Positions 26,314-37,701 are shown, numbered from the stretch's first letter. The stretch is 64,000 bases of DNA from Halobacillus litoralis (GCF_009856445.1 NZ_WMFA01000001.1:62001-126000); one strand, 5' to 3'. Notes: generated by a model from the letters alone, not told the origin. Program-made: numbers and translations.

Positions 26314-26831
26314 TTAAAAAAATTGTGTGGACTTCAGTAATTGATTCAAGACGTAATTCTCCCGCTGAATCCATAAATTTCTCTTCGTGTAATCCATTAC
26401 TTTTTCGTTGTGGGCAATGGCTTCCTCCGTGCGAATCCACACGGGTGTAAATCCTTGGTCTTCTTCGTAGGAGTCCAGGTTTTGTTCGCCCTTTTCCCCC
26501 GGCCATTCACAAATGTAATAATGGGAGGTCATTTCGAAAACAGCTTCTGGCTCATACACGTCCCAGTGGCTCTCCACAACCGCACCGACATATTGCTTCA
26601 CCTGGCAGTTTTTGAAACCAGTTTCTTCTTGGATTTCTCTTATGAGGGCTTCTTCGTCTCTCTCTCCATCATCGACGCCACCCCCCGGCAGCTTGTAGTC
26701 TCCAAGATTGGACTTCACCATTAGGATTTTCCTTCGTTCAAAATCATACCTCGGACGGCAAGTCGCCTGTTTGTTTTGTGATCCTCTTTTTCTTCGAGGC
26801 CGAATCGTTTTTCAAAACGGAGATCACCCAA
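26314..26831 (-). pseudogene. Nudix hydrolase, apparently frameshifted near its N-terminus
   Basis: The main frame from complement 26721 gives 135 residues with a complete Nudix box (GGGVDDGERDEEALIREIQE, then ETGF), but only 12 residues precede it, too few for the fold. The missing strand is found in another frame: from a TTG at complement 26829-26831, which overlaps the end of the PHP phosphatase gene, one reads MGDLRFEKRFG ... AVRGMILNEGK and then a stop. Adding one A to the A4 run at complement 26727-26730 would join them as NEGKILMVKSNLGDYKLPGGG-like sequence. Either a real lesion, a sequencing error, or programmed slippage. Substrate unknown. Confidence 0.65.
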
Positions 26832-27639
26832 TGGGGTGCACCTGGCGTTTTCGGTTGGAGAAGGTATGCACTTCTTTGTATCCGACTGATTTTGCCAGAT
26901 CAATGGCTTCCTCATAACGGTATCCGATATGGTCCGGTTTGTGGGCATCTGAGCAGAGAACGATTCCAACACCCTCATTTTTGCATATTTGCAGAAGCGT
27001 CGGATCGGGGTAGAGTTCTCCAACGGGCTTCCGCAAGCCTGCTGTACTGATTTCTATGCAGGTATCTGTTTTTGCGAGAGCTTTTGCTGCGCGTTTGTAT
27101 TGTTCTTGCAAAAAATCCTCGTCATCCGGGCGGTATCCGAAAACTTTGATGACATCGATATGACCGACAAAATCAAAAAGTCCGGACTCAGCGAGGGTGA
27201 CGACACGGTCAAAGTATTGCTGGTACACGTCTTTCATATCCCGTTTTTCGTACTCATCCCGGTAAATCGCAAGGTCGATGCCCCATTCATCAATCCAGTG
27301 GACCGAACCGATCACATAATCGAAAGGATGGGACGATATAAAGGCTTCCATTTCTTTTTCTTTTCCTGGCATGTAATCCATTTCAATGCCCATTTTGATT
27401 GGAAGTTCTGCTTTGTATGCTTCATCAAACATCTTTTGGTAGGTTCCAAAGTCCAGCGTACGACGGTTCTCCACCCATGGATTAGAAAGAATGTCGCGTG
27501 TTTCCTGAAAGAAATACGCATGTTCAGATATGCCTAATTCTTCGATTCCTTCTTCTTTTGCTTTTGTTATGTAGGTTCGTAGATAGTCGACATCAAGGTT
27601 TCCGGTTTCCGCCATATGGACGTGGTAATCGGTGCGCAT
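26824..27639 (-). CDS. Histidinol-phosphatase, PHP family (HisJ/HisK type)
   Basis: A 271-residue PHP-domain metal-dependent phosphatase. Metal-binding motifs in order: DYHVH (4-8), EHAYF (about 39-43), SVHWID (about 111-116), GHIDVIK (about 159-165), CSDAHKP (about 227-233). It would hydrolyse histidinol phosphate in histidine synthesis, although no his genes are adjacent, so a different phosphoester substrate is possible. Good GAGGAGGG site before the ATG. Its last codons overlap the likely start of the frameshifted Nudix gene. Confidence 0.92.
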   Translation of the reverse strand: MRTDYHVHMAETGNLDVDYLRTYITKAKEEGIEELGISEHAYFFQETRDILSNPWVENRRTLDFGTYQKMFDEAYKAELPIKMGIEMDYMPGKEKEMEAFISSHPFDYVIGSVHWIDEWGIDLAIYRDEYEKRDMKDVYQQYFDRVVTLAESGLFDFVGHIDVIKVFGYRPDDEDFLQEQYKRAAKALAKTDTCIEISTAGLRKPVGELYPDPTLLQICKNEGVGIVLCSDAHKPDHIGYRYEEAIDLAKSVGYKEVHTFSNRKRQVHPIG

Positions 27640-27802
27640 GTGCGTCCCTCCTCTATCGAATTTTATTCATCATAACAAACATTAGAAAAAATCACCAAGA
27701 AGAAGCGGATGGAAGCAATTGATACGAGAAGTGTGAGGGGGTGATATGTTAAAATAGGGAGGTTAAGACAAGCGCGATAGAAATAGAGGTGCTTTATCAA
27801 TC

Positions 27803-28747
27803 ATGAATGACACAAAGAGGTTGACGGAAGGGGCTTTAATGACCGGCCTATATCTGCTATTGTTATTGGTAATCATTTTTGTGCCGGTTATAGGACCATT
27901 ACTATTATTGATCCTGCCTGTTCCATTTATTTATTATAGTTACCGTCATGGTGGAAAAGCGGGGGGCCTTATGTTTGTGGCCGCGACCCTTTTCACACTG
28001 TTATTTGCTCCCGTATTTACCGTTTTCACCTTACTTGCCGGAATTGGCGGGCTTTTCCTGGGAATCGCTTTGCACCACAAACGTTCACCCTATGAAGCTC
28101 TTGCCATTGGCTCTGTGGGGTTTGTCATCGGTCTTCTCGGAATTCTCCTAGTCACACAGCTCTTCCTTGGCGTCAATTTAATGGAAGAACTGAAAAGTGG
28201 GATGAGCCAGGGATACGGTACTTTCGAAAGGATTTTCTCGGGACTTCTCGATGGAGAAGAGGTTGAGACGGATTTGGCTGAAATCGGGCAATTGATTGAG
28301 TTCATCCCGGATATTGTCCCAAGTATATTGGCGATGAGTGGTGTGATGATGGCTTTTGTCAGCCAATGGACGACATATAAGTTGATCAACCGCATTGAAA
28401 ATCAGTCCATGGGATTCACAGATTTCAAGAATTTCAAGCTGCCGACATCCATCTTATGGTATTACTTTGTTGCGATGATCTTGAATTATGTCACGATGGA
28501 TGGAAATGATTTGATTTATTTAGCTGCCGTGAATGTATTCATACTGACGGGAGCACTGATTGTCCTTCAGGGATTCTCCTTCGTCTTTTTCTACGCATGG
28601 AAGAAAAAGTGGTCAAAAGCTATACCGATTCTTGTGGTTGTATTTTCTATACTTCTTCCGCAAATCGTCATGTACCTTGTGAGAATAATCGGTATAATTG
28701 ATATAGGATTTCCAATGAGGGAACGTGTGGAAGAAAAGAAAGAATGA
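27803..28747 (+). CDS. yybS: YybS family membrane protein (DUF2232)
   Basis: A 314-residue membrane protein with about eight helices of the DUF2232 family. It lies directly upstream of gdpP-rplI, as in B. subtilis (yybS-yybT-rplI). The family is related to small-molecule importer S-components, but no substrate is known. The gap to gdpP is 33 bases, so co-transcription is likely. Confidence 0.92.
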   Translation: MNDTKRLTEGALMTGLYLLLLLVIIFVPVIGPLLLLILPVPFIYYSYRHGGKAGGLMFVAATLFTLLFAPVFTVFTLLAGIGGLFLGIALHHKRSPYEALAIGSVGFVIGLLGILLVTQLFLGVNLMEELKSGMSQGYGTFERIFSGLLDGEEVETDLAEIGQLIEFIPDIVPSILAMSGVMMAFVSQWTTYKLINRIENQSMGFTDFKNFKLPTSILWYYFVAMILNYVTMDGNDLIYLAAVNVFILTGALIVLQGFSFVFFYAWKKKWSKAIPILVVVFSILLPQIVMYLVRIIGIIDIGFPMRERVEEKKE

Positions 28748-28780
28748 TCGCTCTCAAGAAGATGGTAGGAGCTGAATGCA

Positions 28781-30754
28781 ATGCCGAATTTTTTTAAAAA
28801 ACCAACGATGAGCGGACACTTGTGGATCATATACTTGATCTCTCTCATTCTGCTTGGCTTCATCTGGTACTATCAATGGATGCTTGGACTGATGATGACG
28901 CTGTTTTTAGCTGCGTCCATTTTTTACAGTGTCCGTACTGAACAGAACATGATCAATGAGACAGAAGAATATATATCGACTTTATCCTACAGGGTGAAAA
29001 AAGTCGGCGAAGAAGCCTTGTTGGAAATGCCCATCGGAATTGTTCTTTATAGTGAAAATTATATGATTGAGTGGGCAAACCCTTACATGAACAAGTTCAC
29101 AAACGAGGATACCATTGTTGGAGAATCGTTAAAACGACTTTCCGATCACCTGATTCCCTGTGTGAAAGATGAGGAAGATGAAGTTTGGATCACCATTGCC
29201 GGTTATAAATTCCAGACAATTATCAAAAGGGACGAACGTCTGCTTTACTTGTTCGACCGGACGCAACAGACGGAGATCCACAACCGTTATGAAAATGAGC
29301 AGACGGTTCTTTCTATTATTTTTCTTGATAATTATGAAGAAATCACCCAGGGGATGGATGATACGGCCAAAAGCCATATCAACTCACAGGTGACTTCAAT
29401 TTTGAATAAGTGGGCTGGAGACTATGGCATTTACTTGAAGCGAACGTCGCAAGAGCGTTTCATAGCGGTCATGAATCAGAAAATCCTGTACACTTTGGAA
29501 AAAGCGAAGTTTGAAATTCTCGATGATGTACGTGAATTGATTACAGATCAGAACGTTCCGTTAACGTTAAGTTTCGGTATTGGTGTCGGCCCGGTCAGCC
29601 TTCCCGAACTGGGAGAACTGGCTCAATCAAGTCTTGATCTTGCCCTGGGCCGAGGTGGGGACCAGGTGGCCATCAAAGATGATTCAGGAAAAGTCCGTTT
29701 CTATGGCGGAAAAACGAATCCGATGGAAAAACGGACACGGGTGCGCGCGCGGGTCATTTCCCACGCTATGAAAGAACTCGTACAGGCAAGTGAAAAGGTT
29801 CTGATCATGGGACACAAATCTCCGGATATGGATTCTGTCGGCGCATCGATCGGTATTTTGAAAATTGCCCAGGCGAACGACAAGAAAGCCGCGATTGTCC
29901 TCGATCCGGATGATATCGACACCGGCGTTCAACGCATGGTCGAGGAAATCGAGAAAGACGAAGAGCTCTGGCATTATTTCATTCCGCCTGAGGATGCTTT
30001 AGAGATGGTAACGAATGAGACATTGCTTGTCGTTGTGGATACGCACAAGCCATCCATGGTCATCGAGGAGAAGCTTCTATCCAAAACGGAGCATGTCGTC
30101 GTGATCGATCACCACAGACGTGCAGAGGAATTCATTGCCGATCCTACCCTTGTTTATATGGAACCATACGCTTCATCAACGGCAGAGCTTGTCACCGAGC
30201 TGCTTGAATACCAGCCGAAAAAACTGAAATTGTCGATGCTCGAATCTACTGCCCTGCTCGCAGGTATCATCGTCGATACGAAGAGCTTCACGCTTCGTAC
30301 AGGCTCACGTACGTTCGATGCTGCTTCGTATTTGAGGTCAAAAGGTGCGGATACCGTACAAGTCCAGAAGTTTATGAAAGAAGACTTGGATGTCTATATT
30401 CGTAGAAGTAAGCTGATTGAACGGGCTTCTGTTTACAGAGATGGAATTGCGATCTCCACCGGGGACCGTGGAGAAACTTACGGGCCTGTCATCATTGCAC
30501 AGGCAGCAGATACTTTACTGACCATGAGCGGCATCGTTTCTTCCTTTGTCATATCGGAACGGAAGGATGGACGGATCGGCATCAGTGCCCGTTCTCTCGG
30601 AGATATTAATGTTCAGGTCATTATGGAAAAGATGAACGGCGGCGGGCATTTGACCAACGCAGCTACGCAGCTTGAAGATACAACGATTGAAGATGCAAAA
30701 GCATTGTTGCAAGATATTATTGATGAGTATTTTGAAGGGGGAGACACAGAATGA
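28781..30754 (+). CDS. gdpP: Cyclic-di-AMP phosphodiesterase GdpP
   Basis: A 657-residue membrane protein: two N-terminal helices (about 12-50), a PAS-like haem-binding domain (about 75-160), a degenerate GGDEF domain (about 170-300), and a DHH/DHHA1 phosphodiesterase module from about 340. Catalytic motifs: [13 protein letters not shown] (about 344), VVDTHKPS, and DHHRRAEEF (about 443). It degrades c-di-AMP to pApA, controlling potassium and osmolyte transport and cell-wall homeostasis. It overlaps rplI by 4 bases (ATGA). Confidence 0.97.
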   Translation: MPNFFKKPTMSGHLWIIYLISLILLGFIWYYQWMLGLMMTLFLAASIFYSVRTEQNMINETEEYISTLSYRVKKVGEEALLEMPIGIVLYSENYMIEWANPYMNKFTNEDTIVGESLKRLSDHLIPCVKDEEDEVWITIAGYKFQTIIKRDERLLYLFDRTQQTEIHNRYENEQTVLSIIFLDNYEEITQGMDDTAKSHINSQVTSILNKWAGDYGIYLKRTSQERFIAVMNQKILYTLEKAKFEILDDVRELITDQNVPLTLSFGIGVGPVSLPELGELAQSSLDLALGRGGDQVAIKDDSGKVRFYGGKTNPMEKRTRVRARVISHAMKELVQASEKVLIMGHKSPDMDSVGASIGILKIAQANDKKAAIVLDPDDIDTGVQRMVEEIEKDEELWHYFIPPEDALEMVTNETLLVVVDTHKPSMVIEEKLLSKTEHVVVIDHHRRAEEFIADPTLVYMEPYASSTAELVTELLEYQPKKLKLSMLESTALLAGIIVDTKSFTLRTGSRTFDAASYLRSKGADTVQVQKFMKEDLDVYIRRSKLIERASVYRDGIAISTGDRGETYGPVIIAQAADTLLTMSGIVSSFVISERKDGRIGISARSLGDINVQVIMEKMNGGGHLTNAATQLEDTTIEDAKALLQDIIDEYFEGGDTE

Positions 30755-31197
30755 AAGTAATTTTCAAAGCGGATGTTAAAGGAAAAGGCAAAAAAGGCGA
30801 AATTAAAGAAGTGAACGATGGATATGCACGCAACTACCTTCTGAAGAACAATTTGGCGGTAGAAGCGACGAAGGGGAATGTCCAGGCGCAAAAAGCCAAA
30901 GATGCCAAAGTCGAGCAGCAAGCACAGGAAGAAGTCGAAGAAGCGAAGCGGTTAAAAGAGACGCTGGCGGACCTCGAAGTGAAGCTTGTGGCGAAATCCG
31001 GAGATAATGGACGCCTATTTGGTTCCATTACTAGCAAACAAATTGCTGAGCAACTGAAGAAATCCCACAATATTAAAATCGATAAACGTAAAATCGAGCT
31101 TGATGATCCGATCCGGACATTGGGCTATACGAACGTCCCTGTAAAACTTCATCCAGAAGTAACAGGCACGATCAAAGTCCATGTCGAGGAAAAGTAA
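30751..31197 (+). CDS. rplI: 50S ribosomal protein L9
   Basis: A 148-residue L9: N-terminal domain [21 protein letters not shown] with the conserved [13 protein letters not shown] (about 28-40), long connecting helix, and C-terminal domain. It binds 23S rRNA near the L1 stalk and supports reading-frame maintenance. Coupled to gdpP by a 4-base overlap; terminator follows. Confidence 0.98.
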   Translation: MKVIFKADVKGKGKKGEIKEVNDGYARNYLLKNNLAVEATKGNVQAQKAKDAKVEQQAQEEVEEAKRLKETLADLEVKLVAKSGDNGRLFGSITSKQIAEQLKKSHNIKIDKRKIELDDPIRTLGYTNVPVKLHPEVTGTIKVHVEEK

Positions 31198-31210
31198 GTC
31201 CTGAACGATC

Positions 31211-31242
31211 AAGCGCCCAATCCATTTTATTGGGCGCTTCTG
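31211..31242 (+). terminator. Terminator after rplI
   Basis: Stem AAGCGCCCAA / TTGGGCGCTT with a 9-base loop. Confidence 0.85.
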
Positions 31243-31370
31243 TTTTGTATTTCTGGCTCCCATCCCTCTTTTTCATAACGAGAAGGAAGGATGTATAAAA
31301 TAACCGTACAACACTTGGTTGTTTGTAACGGACGGGCCATCCGTGCTTTAGATTCAGAGGAGGAACAACA

Positions 31371-32732
31371 GTGAGTGAAATGTGGAACGATCGTACCCCG
31401 CCCCATAATATAGAAGCAGAACAGGCGGTACTCGGGGCGGTCTTTTTAGAACCTGAAGCGATGTCGACAGCGGCTGAGTATCTTCTTCCTGAAGATTTCT
31501 ATCGGGCGAGTCACCAGCGAATATTCGAAGTGATGCTTTCTCTTTCAGATAAAGGGGAGCCCATCGATCTCGTAACCGTAACGGCAGCTCTTTCTAACAA
31601 CCAGGTGCTGGAGGAGGTCGGAGGGGTTTCTTATTTGACGGATATTGCAAACTCCGTCCCGACAGCTGCGAATATCCAGTACTACACGAGCATTGTGAGT
31701 GAAAAATCGACCCTTAGAAGTTTGATCCGTACGGCTACGAATATCGTAACAACGGGCTATTCAGAAGAAGAGGACTTAGAGGATGTATTAAATGCTGCAG
31801 AAAAAGACATTCTCGAGGTTTCCCAAAGGAAAAATTCCAGTGCTTTTAAAAGCATTAAAGATGTACTGATTGACGTTTATGACAACATTGAGCAGTTGCA
31901 CCACAATGATGGAAGTACGACTGGAATTCCGACAGGGTACCGTGACCTTGATCATATCACCTCTGGTTTCCAACGGAATGATTTGATTATCATTGCCGCC
32001 CGTCCGTCCATGGGTAAGACCGCGTTTGCTCTGAATATTGCTCAGAACGTAGCGGTCCATACCGATGAGAATGTTGCGATCTTCAGTTTGGAGATGGGGG
32101 CCGATCAGCTCGTTTCCCGTATGATTTGTGCGGAAGGAAACATTGATGCCCAGCGTCTCCGTACAGGACAGATGGAAACAGAGGATTGGAACAAACTGAC
32201 GATGGCGATGGGGAGTTTATCGAATGCCGGGATTTATATTGACGATACACCAGGGATCCGGGTCAGTGAAATCCGTTCCAAGTGCCGTCGCCTCAAACAG
32301 GAACATGGACTTGGCATGATTTTGATCGACTACTTACAGTTGATCCAGGGTAGCGCCAACTCCAAGGAAAACCGACAGCAGGAAGTATCAGAAATTTCCC
32401 GTTCCTTAAAAGGGTTGGCTCGTGAACTTAATGTTCCTTTGATTGCTTTGTCCCAGCTCTCCCGTGGAGTTGAATCAAGACAGGATAAACGACCGATGAT
32501 GTCGGACTTGCGTGAATCTGGTTCCATTGAGCAGGATGCCGATATTGTTGGGTTCCTTTATCGTGATGATTATTACGATCAGGAATCCGAAAACCAGAAC
32601 ATTATTGAAATCATCCTTGCCAAACAACGTAACGGTCCAGTGGGGACGGTCTCACTCGCCTTTGTGAAAGAATACAACAAGTTCGTCGACTTGGACCACC
32701 GGTATTCCGATGCCGATGTACCGCCCGCTTAA
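31371..32732 (+). CDS. dnaB: Replicative DNA helicase DnaB (DnaC in B. subtilis)
   Basis: A 453-residue hexameric helicase. The N-terminal domain (PPHNIEAEQAVLGAVFLEPE) binds primase; the RecA-like domain has Walker A RPSMGKTA (about 210-217), Walker B ILIDYLQLI and the arginine-finger region SGSIEQDADIVGFLYRDDYY. No intein is present. Start is GTG, 7 bases after GGAGGA. Located after rplI and before purA, as in B. subtilis, where the gene is named dnaC. Confidence 0.98.
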   Translation: MSEMWNDRTPPHNIEAEQAVLGAVFLEPEAMSTAAEYLLPEDFYRASHQRIFEVMLSLSDKGEPIDLVTVTAALSNNQVLEEVGGVSYLTDIANSVPTAANIQYYTSIVSEKSTLRSLIRTATNIVTTGYSEEEDLEDVLNAAEKDILEVSQRKNSSAFKSIKDVLIDVYDNIEQLHHNDGSTTGIPTGYRDLDHITSGFQRNDLIIIAARPSMGKTAFALNIAQNVAVHTDENVAIFSLEMGADQLVSRMICAEGNIDAQRLRTGQMETEDWNKLTMAMGSLSNAGIYIDDTPGIRVSEIRSKCRRLKQEHGLGMILIDYLQLIQGSANSKENRQQEVSEISRSLKGLARELNVPLIALSQLSRGVESRQDKRPMMSDLRESGSIEQDADIVGFLYRDDYYDQESENQNIIEIILAKQRNGPVGTVSLAFVKEYNKFVDLDHRYSDADVPPA

Positions 32733-32740
32733 AGAAGGAA

Positions 32741-32776
32741 GACGCCCGAGACTTGAAGTCTCGGGCGTCTTTTTTT
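32741..32776 (+). terminator. Terminator after dnaB
   Basis: Stem GACGCCCGAGACTT / AAGTCTCGGGCGTC with a 1-base centre, then T7. Confidence 0.9.
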
Positions 32777-32857
32777 ATGAGCAGCTTCTCAAAGAAGCCA
32801 TCTATATCATCTCCCTCATCACGCCTCCCGAAAAGTCACGCTGAGAAATGGATGATC

Positions 32858-33715
32858 CTATAGGGTTAAGAAATAGTCAATGGCATGGGCGACACCATTT
32901 TCGTCATTCGTTTTCGTATTGAAGTGGCAGGCCTCTTTCACTTCATCCTTCGCGTTGCCCATTGCGGCGCTATATCCTGCCACATTGATCATAGATAAAT
33001 CATTCAAGCTGTCTCCAATGACCGCTGTCCTTTTTATCGATCGGTTCAGTTCTTCTGCCAATTTCATGACGGCATTTCCTTTGGAAGCAAGCCTGTGTTC
33101 CAGTTCGAAGTTATGGTTAGCAGAACTTACAAGGGTCAGGTCAGGATACTCAATGAATCGATCCCATCCTTTTTGGAGTTTTCCCTTTTCAAAGGAGAAG
33201 GCCAGAATGTTGTGCACATTCCTTTTGCTATCTACAATTTCTTTGTAAGAATCTACATGTAAAAAACCGGACTGACTAAACTGTTTTTCAGCTGCCTTTT
33301 CAAGGCTTGTCAGATCCGCTTTTGGATTAGCACTACGAATCCGATCAAGCTCAATGCTCATAAGCTCTCTGCCATTTTGAGGGGTTAAGATCGCTTCATC
33401 ATCAATCGCTTCATAGTAGAACGCTTCTTCTTCCAGCCACCCTAAAATTTCGGTGACGTCTTCCTTCTCCATCGGTATGGATGAAAAAAGTGTACCATCG
33501 GGACGATGAATGGTCGCTCCATTGGCCGCAATCACCCATGTTTGAAGATCAAGGCTGGAGAACAGGTTTCGGACATCGAATGCTGCCCTTCCTGTTGCGA
33601 TGACCACCTCTACGCCCTCTTCCTTGGCACGGTGTATCGCCTGAATATTATCTGGACTGATTTTATTCTCGGAATTTAACAGTGTCCCGTCTAAGTCAAT
33701 GGCAATCATGTCCAT
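32858..33715 (-). CDS. Cof-type HAD-IIB sugar phosphatase
   Basis: A 285-residue HAD hydrolase. Motif I DLDGTLL (about 7-13; nucleophile Asp7), motif II in IATGRAAFDV, and motif IV GDSLNDLSM near residue 230. The C2B cap is typical of Cof/YkrA-like enzymes acting on phosphosugars or nucleotides. It overlaps by 10 bases the DeoR-type regulator upstream; the pair likely forms an operon that senses and detoxifies a sugar phosphate. Substrate unknown. Confidence 0.9.
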   Translation of the reverse strand: MDMIAIDLDGTLLNSENKISPDNIQAIHRAKEEGVEVVIATGRAAFDVRNLFSSLDLQTWVIAANGATIHRPDGTLFSSIPMEKEDVTEILGWLEEEAFYYEAIDDEAILTPQNGRELMSIELDRIRSANPKADLTSLEKAAEKQFSQSGFLHVDSYKEIVDSKRNVHNILAFSFEKGKLQKGWDRFIEYPDLTLVSSANHNFELEHRLASKGNAVMKLAEELNRSIKRTAVIGDSLNDLSMINVAGYSAAMGNAKDEVKEACHFNTKTNDENGVAHAIDYFLTL

Positions 33716-34488
33716 AAGTCAGATCCCTCCTCACCTGTAACAATCAGGTCTACATGATGCTCTTGTAGTCTTTGCTGAAATTCTTCATCAGGAAGCTGGT
33801 CTGTAATGATGACATCTACGTCTTCAAGTTCTGCGAAAGTAAAGAACTCGGTCACTCCAAATTTCGTATGGTCTGCAAGAACGATGACTTGTTCTGCCTG
33901 CTTAATCATGTTCCGTTTGACCATCCCATCTTCTTCGTGGGCAATCGAGAGTCCTGAATCAGAGATTCCTACCACTCCGATAAACGCCTGATCCACATGG
34001 TAACTTTTTAAACGTTCAATGACGGAAGCTCCATAAAGGAATTGGTGCTCCTTTTGGAGAAAACCACCAAGCAACTGAATGGACACGCTTTCAACGTTCG
34101 ATAAAATTTCTGCCTGGTGAATCGAATTTGTAATGACTGTGATGTCCATCGGGCGTATTTGATTCGCACATGCCTGAACGGTCGTGGATGTATCTAGAAT
34201 GATTTTGTCTCCTGGCCGAATGAAAGATACAGCCTTACTACCGATCTGCTGCTTTTCAAAGGATACGGTCTTTAATCGGTGAGAATAATCCTGGATGGTT
34301 GTATGTGTGCGTGGCAGAATGGCTCCCCCGCGTGTACGAACGATCGCTTTTCGTTCCTCTAACTTTACTAAATCCCGTCTTGCTGTGTCTCTGGATATAT
34401 CAAACATCTCACACATTTGATCAATGGAAATCCTACGATTTTCTTTTAAAAATTGTAGGACTCCAATCAGACGTTCTTCCTGATACAT
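33706..34488 (-). CDS. DeoR/GlpR family transcriptional regulator
   Basis: A 260-residue regulator: N-terminal helix-turn-helix (ISIDQMCEMFDISRDTARRDLVKLE, about residues 19-43) with the DeoR signature, and a C-terminal sugar-phosphate-binding domain (DKIILDTSTTVQACA; HTKFGVTEF). Members usually repress sugar catabolism genes and respond to a phosphorylated intermediate. It is the first gene of a two-gene unit with a HAD phosphatase. AAGGAG before the ATG. Confidence 0.92.
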   Translation of the reverse strand: MYQEERLIGVLQFLKENRRISIDQMCEMFDISRDTARRDLVKLEERKAIVRTRGGAILPRTHTTIQDYSHRLKTVSFEKQQIGSKAVSFIRPGDKIILDTSTTVQACANQIRPMDITVITNSIHQAEILSNVESVSIQLLGGFLQKEHQFLYGASVIERLKSYHVDQAFIGVVGISDSGLSIAHEEDGMVKRNMIKQAEQVIVLADHTKFGVTEFFTFAELEDVDVIITDQLPDEEFQQRLQEHHVDLIVTGEEGSDLWT

Positions 34489-34731
34489 CGAATTCTCCTT
34501 CCAATGTTGCTCTTATAAGTGATTATAAGTAAAATATTAATTGAAATCAATTAAAAACAAGTTATTTTAAGTATTAATGTAAATATTAGTTAATCTTGTG
34601 CTTTTATGATAAAAATAAGGTATTCATTGTCAAAGAAACTTTCCCATAAAGGTTGGATTCGCTTTAACTCTCCCCGAACATCCTCTGACAAGAAAGCAGA
34701 TTATATCGAGAGTTATGAAGTTATGGTTTAT

Positions 34732-34774
34732 AATCGAACAATAATTATGCAATTATAATTTAATGTTCGGTTTT
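34732..34774 (+). promoter_or_regulatory. Tandem inverted PurBoxes (PurR binding) upstream of purA
   Basis: TAATCGAACAAT (34732-34743) and AATGTTCGGTTTT (34762-34774) are PurBox-like half-sites (CGAAC core) in inverted arrangement just upstream of the purA promoter, as in B. subtilis purA. The 363-base gap between the DeoR gene and purA otherwise holds AT-rich DNA and the promoter; I see no gene there. Confidence 0.75.
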
Positions 34775-34778
34775 AGCG

Positions 34779-34807
34779 TTGACTTGCGAGGTGTGAATTG
34801 GTAAACT
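34779..34807 (+). promoter_or_regulatory. purA promoter
   Basis: TTGACT (34779-34784), 17-base spacer, TAAACT (34802-34807). Confidence 0.75.
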
Positions 34808-34809
34808 GA

Positions 34810-36141
<1,332 letters not shown>

Positions 36142-36145
36142 TAGG

Positions 36146-36177
36146 AAAGCCTGGCTTACAAAGCCGGGCTTTTTTTA
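36146..36177 (+). terminator. Terminator after purA
   Basis: Stem AAAGCCTGGCTT / AAGCCGGGCTTT with a short loop and T7. Confidence 0.9.
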
Positions 36178-36251
36178 GAAAAGTCAGCAGGGATGAGAAT
36201 CGGATAAGCGTTTGTTAGGGTAAACTTTACATAGATGAACAAGACGAGGAG

Positions 36252-36267
36252 TGTTTCACGTGAAACG
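36252..36267. promoter_or_regulatory. parS site, 15/16 match
   Basis: TGTTTCACGTGAAACG differs from the parS consensus only at the last base. The GTG start of the LOG-family gene (36260-36262) is inside it. Confidence 0.85.
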
Positions 36268-36802
36268 TATTTGTGTTTTCGCTGGGTCCAGCGTAGGGAA
36301 TGACCCGGTTTTTATAAAGAAAACGGAAGCTTTGGGAGAAAGTCTGGCCGCTAAGGACATTGAACTGGTCTATGGCGGTGCTAAAAGTGGTTTAATGGGT
36401 GTCTTAGCTGATCAGGTTCTGAATAGCGGGGGGAAAGTGACGGGCATTATGCCAAGTCACCTTTTTGACAAGGAAATCGTCCACCCCAACCTAACAGAAA
36501 TGATTGAAGTAGGAACTATGCATGAAAGAAAAGCCAAGATGAGCGAATTGGCTGACGGATTCATCGCTCTCCCCGGAGGTTTTGGGACGTTTGAAGAACT
36601 TTTTGAAACGGTCAGCTGGGCTCAAATCGGCCTTCATTCAAAACCGCTCGCCCTATACAACATTGCGGAATACTACGCTCCGCTCGTTCAGCTCATTGAA
36701 CACGCAATAAAAGCAGGATTTGTACCTGAAGATAACCGTGAACTTTTTATTGACTCCAACAATCCTTCTTCTTTATTGAATGAAATGGAGCGGGAAAAAT
36801 AA
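36260..36802 (+). CDS. LOG family protein (TIGR00730, YvdD-like)
   Basis: A 180-residue Rossmann-fold protein from the GTG at 36260, 8 bases after GAGGAG; the GTG at 36251 overlaps that site and is less likely. Motifs YGGAKSGLMG (about 39-48) and PGGFGTFEE (about 105-113) define the LOG family: cytokinin riboside 5'-monophosphate phosphoribohydrolases, often misnamed lysine decarboxylases. In bacteria these act as nucleotide 5'-monophosphate nucleosidases or are uncharacterised. The first codons and start codon are built into a parS site, so Spo0J spreading here could affect expression. Confidence 0.9.
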   Translation: MKRICVFAGSSVGNDPVFIKKTEALGESLAAKDIELVYGGAKSGLMGVLADQVLNSGGKVTGIMPSHLFDKEIVHPNLTEMIEVGTMHERKAKMSELADGFIALPGGFGTFEELFETVSWAQIGLHSKPLALYNIAEYYAPLVQLIEHAIKAGFVPEDNRELFIDSNNPSSLLNEMEREK

Positions 36803-36831
36803 AAGACGTGCCTGCAGGCGCGTCTTTTATA
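36801..36831. terminator. Bidirectional terminator
   Basis: Stem AAAAGACG-TGCC / GGCG-CGTCTTTT between the LOG-family gene and the convergent hypothetical gene. Confidence 0.8.
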
Positions 36832-37309
36832 CTTGGATCGTTTTAAAGAAAATCAGCCCAAAAAAGCGATACGTCAATTTAATACTTTCAATCGAGGACT
36901 CTTCGGTAATGCTCAAACCGTAGATCGTCGTTGGTGAGGTATCAGGTGACGCAGCCATTGCTTTAGAGGCTAGTGGCGAAGTGTCAGGGGCGAGAGGAAT
37001 GGTTTCATATTCATTGATGGCATACGCATCTTCTACAAGCGCGTATGTATCGGTAATCATAAAGCCTTTTTCAGAATCACTGATCTGCATCTTGATATTA
37101 GTAGGTTTTTGATTGTTATTAATGGAAACATCAGTAATCTGAATGCTTCCAAGTAAGCTCTTGTTACCAAGTGCGACAATGACAGTCTGCTTATCTTCTG
37201 TTGTACCGATTGACCCATGAGTAAGCGGTGGGTTCAGCTTCAAAAAACCAATAATGGAGACAAATAAAAGGATAAGGACGAGAATAATGTAACGAAAAAC
37301 CTTTTTCAA
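36827..37309 (-). CDS. Hypothetical membrane-anchored protein
   Basis: A 160-residue protein with one N-terminal helix (about residues 6-24) and an extracytoplasmic remainder. I do not recognise the family. A duplicated short motif (APDTSPLASKAMA, then ASPDTSP) sits near residues 107-126. Start is TTG, with AGGAGGG upstream. It is convergent with the LOG-family gene and divergent from the tRNA genes. Codon use looks ordinary. Confidence 0.7.
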   Translation of the reverse strand: MKKVFRYIILVLILLFVSIIGFLKLNPPLTHGSIGTTEDKQTVIVALGNKSLLGSIQITDVSINNNQKPTNIKMQISDSEKGFMITDTYALVEDAYAINEYETIPLAPDTSPLASKAMAASPDTSPTTIYGLSITEESSIESIKLTYRFFGLIFFKTIQV

Positions 37310-37434
37310 ACAAACCCTCCTTTCTTTTTGGTGAACAGAATTCAGAGAGAAAATATATGTTTCTAGTAAAATTACTATTGCTTACGTCTACTCTGTATGG
37401 TACGATAGTTATCGTTGCGGTGAACAAGCCGTTT

Positions 37435-37511
37435 GGTCCGGTAGTTCAGTTGGTTAGAATGCCTGCCTGTCACGCAGGAGGTCGCGGGTTCGAGTCCCGT
37501 CCGGACCGCCA
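37435..37511 (+). tRNA. tRNA-Asp (GTC)
   Basis: Complete cloverleaf: acceptor GGTCCGG/CCGGACC, anticodon loop CTGTCAC (anticodon GTC) on stem CCTGC/GCAGG, T-loop GGTTCGAGTCC, encoded CCA end. Confidence 0.97.
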
Positions 37512-37628
37512 TTTTCATTATACCATTTGAGGTAGTCGAATACACACGTAATGTGATAGCCTCATTAGGTTTTAACGTCGAATGGTAATGAATAAAGGGA
37601 TAGCATAATTGAATTTCATACTCATTAT

Positions 37629-37701
<73 letters not shown>

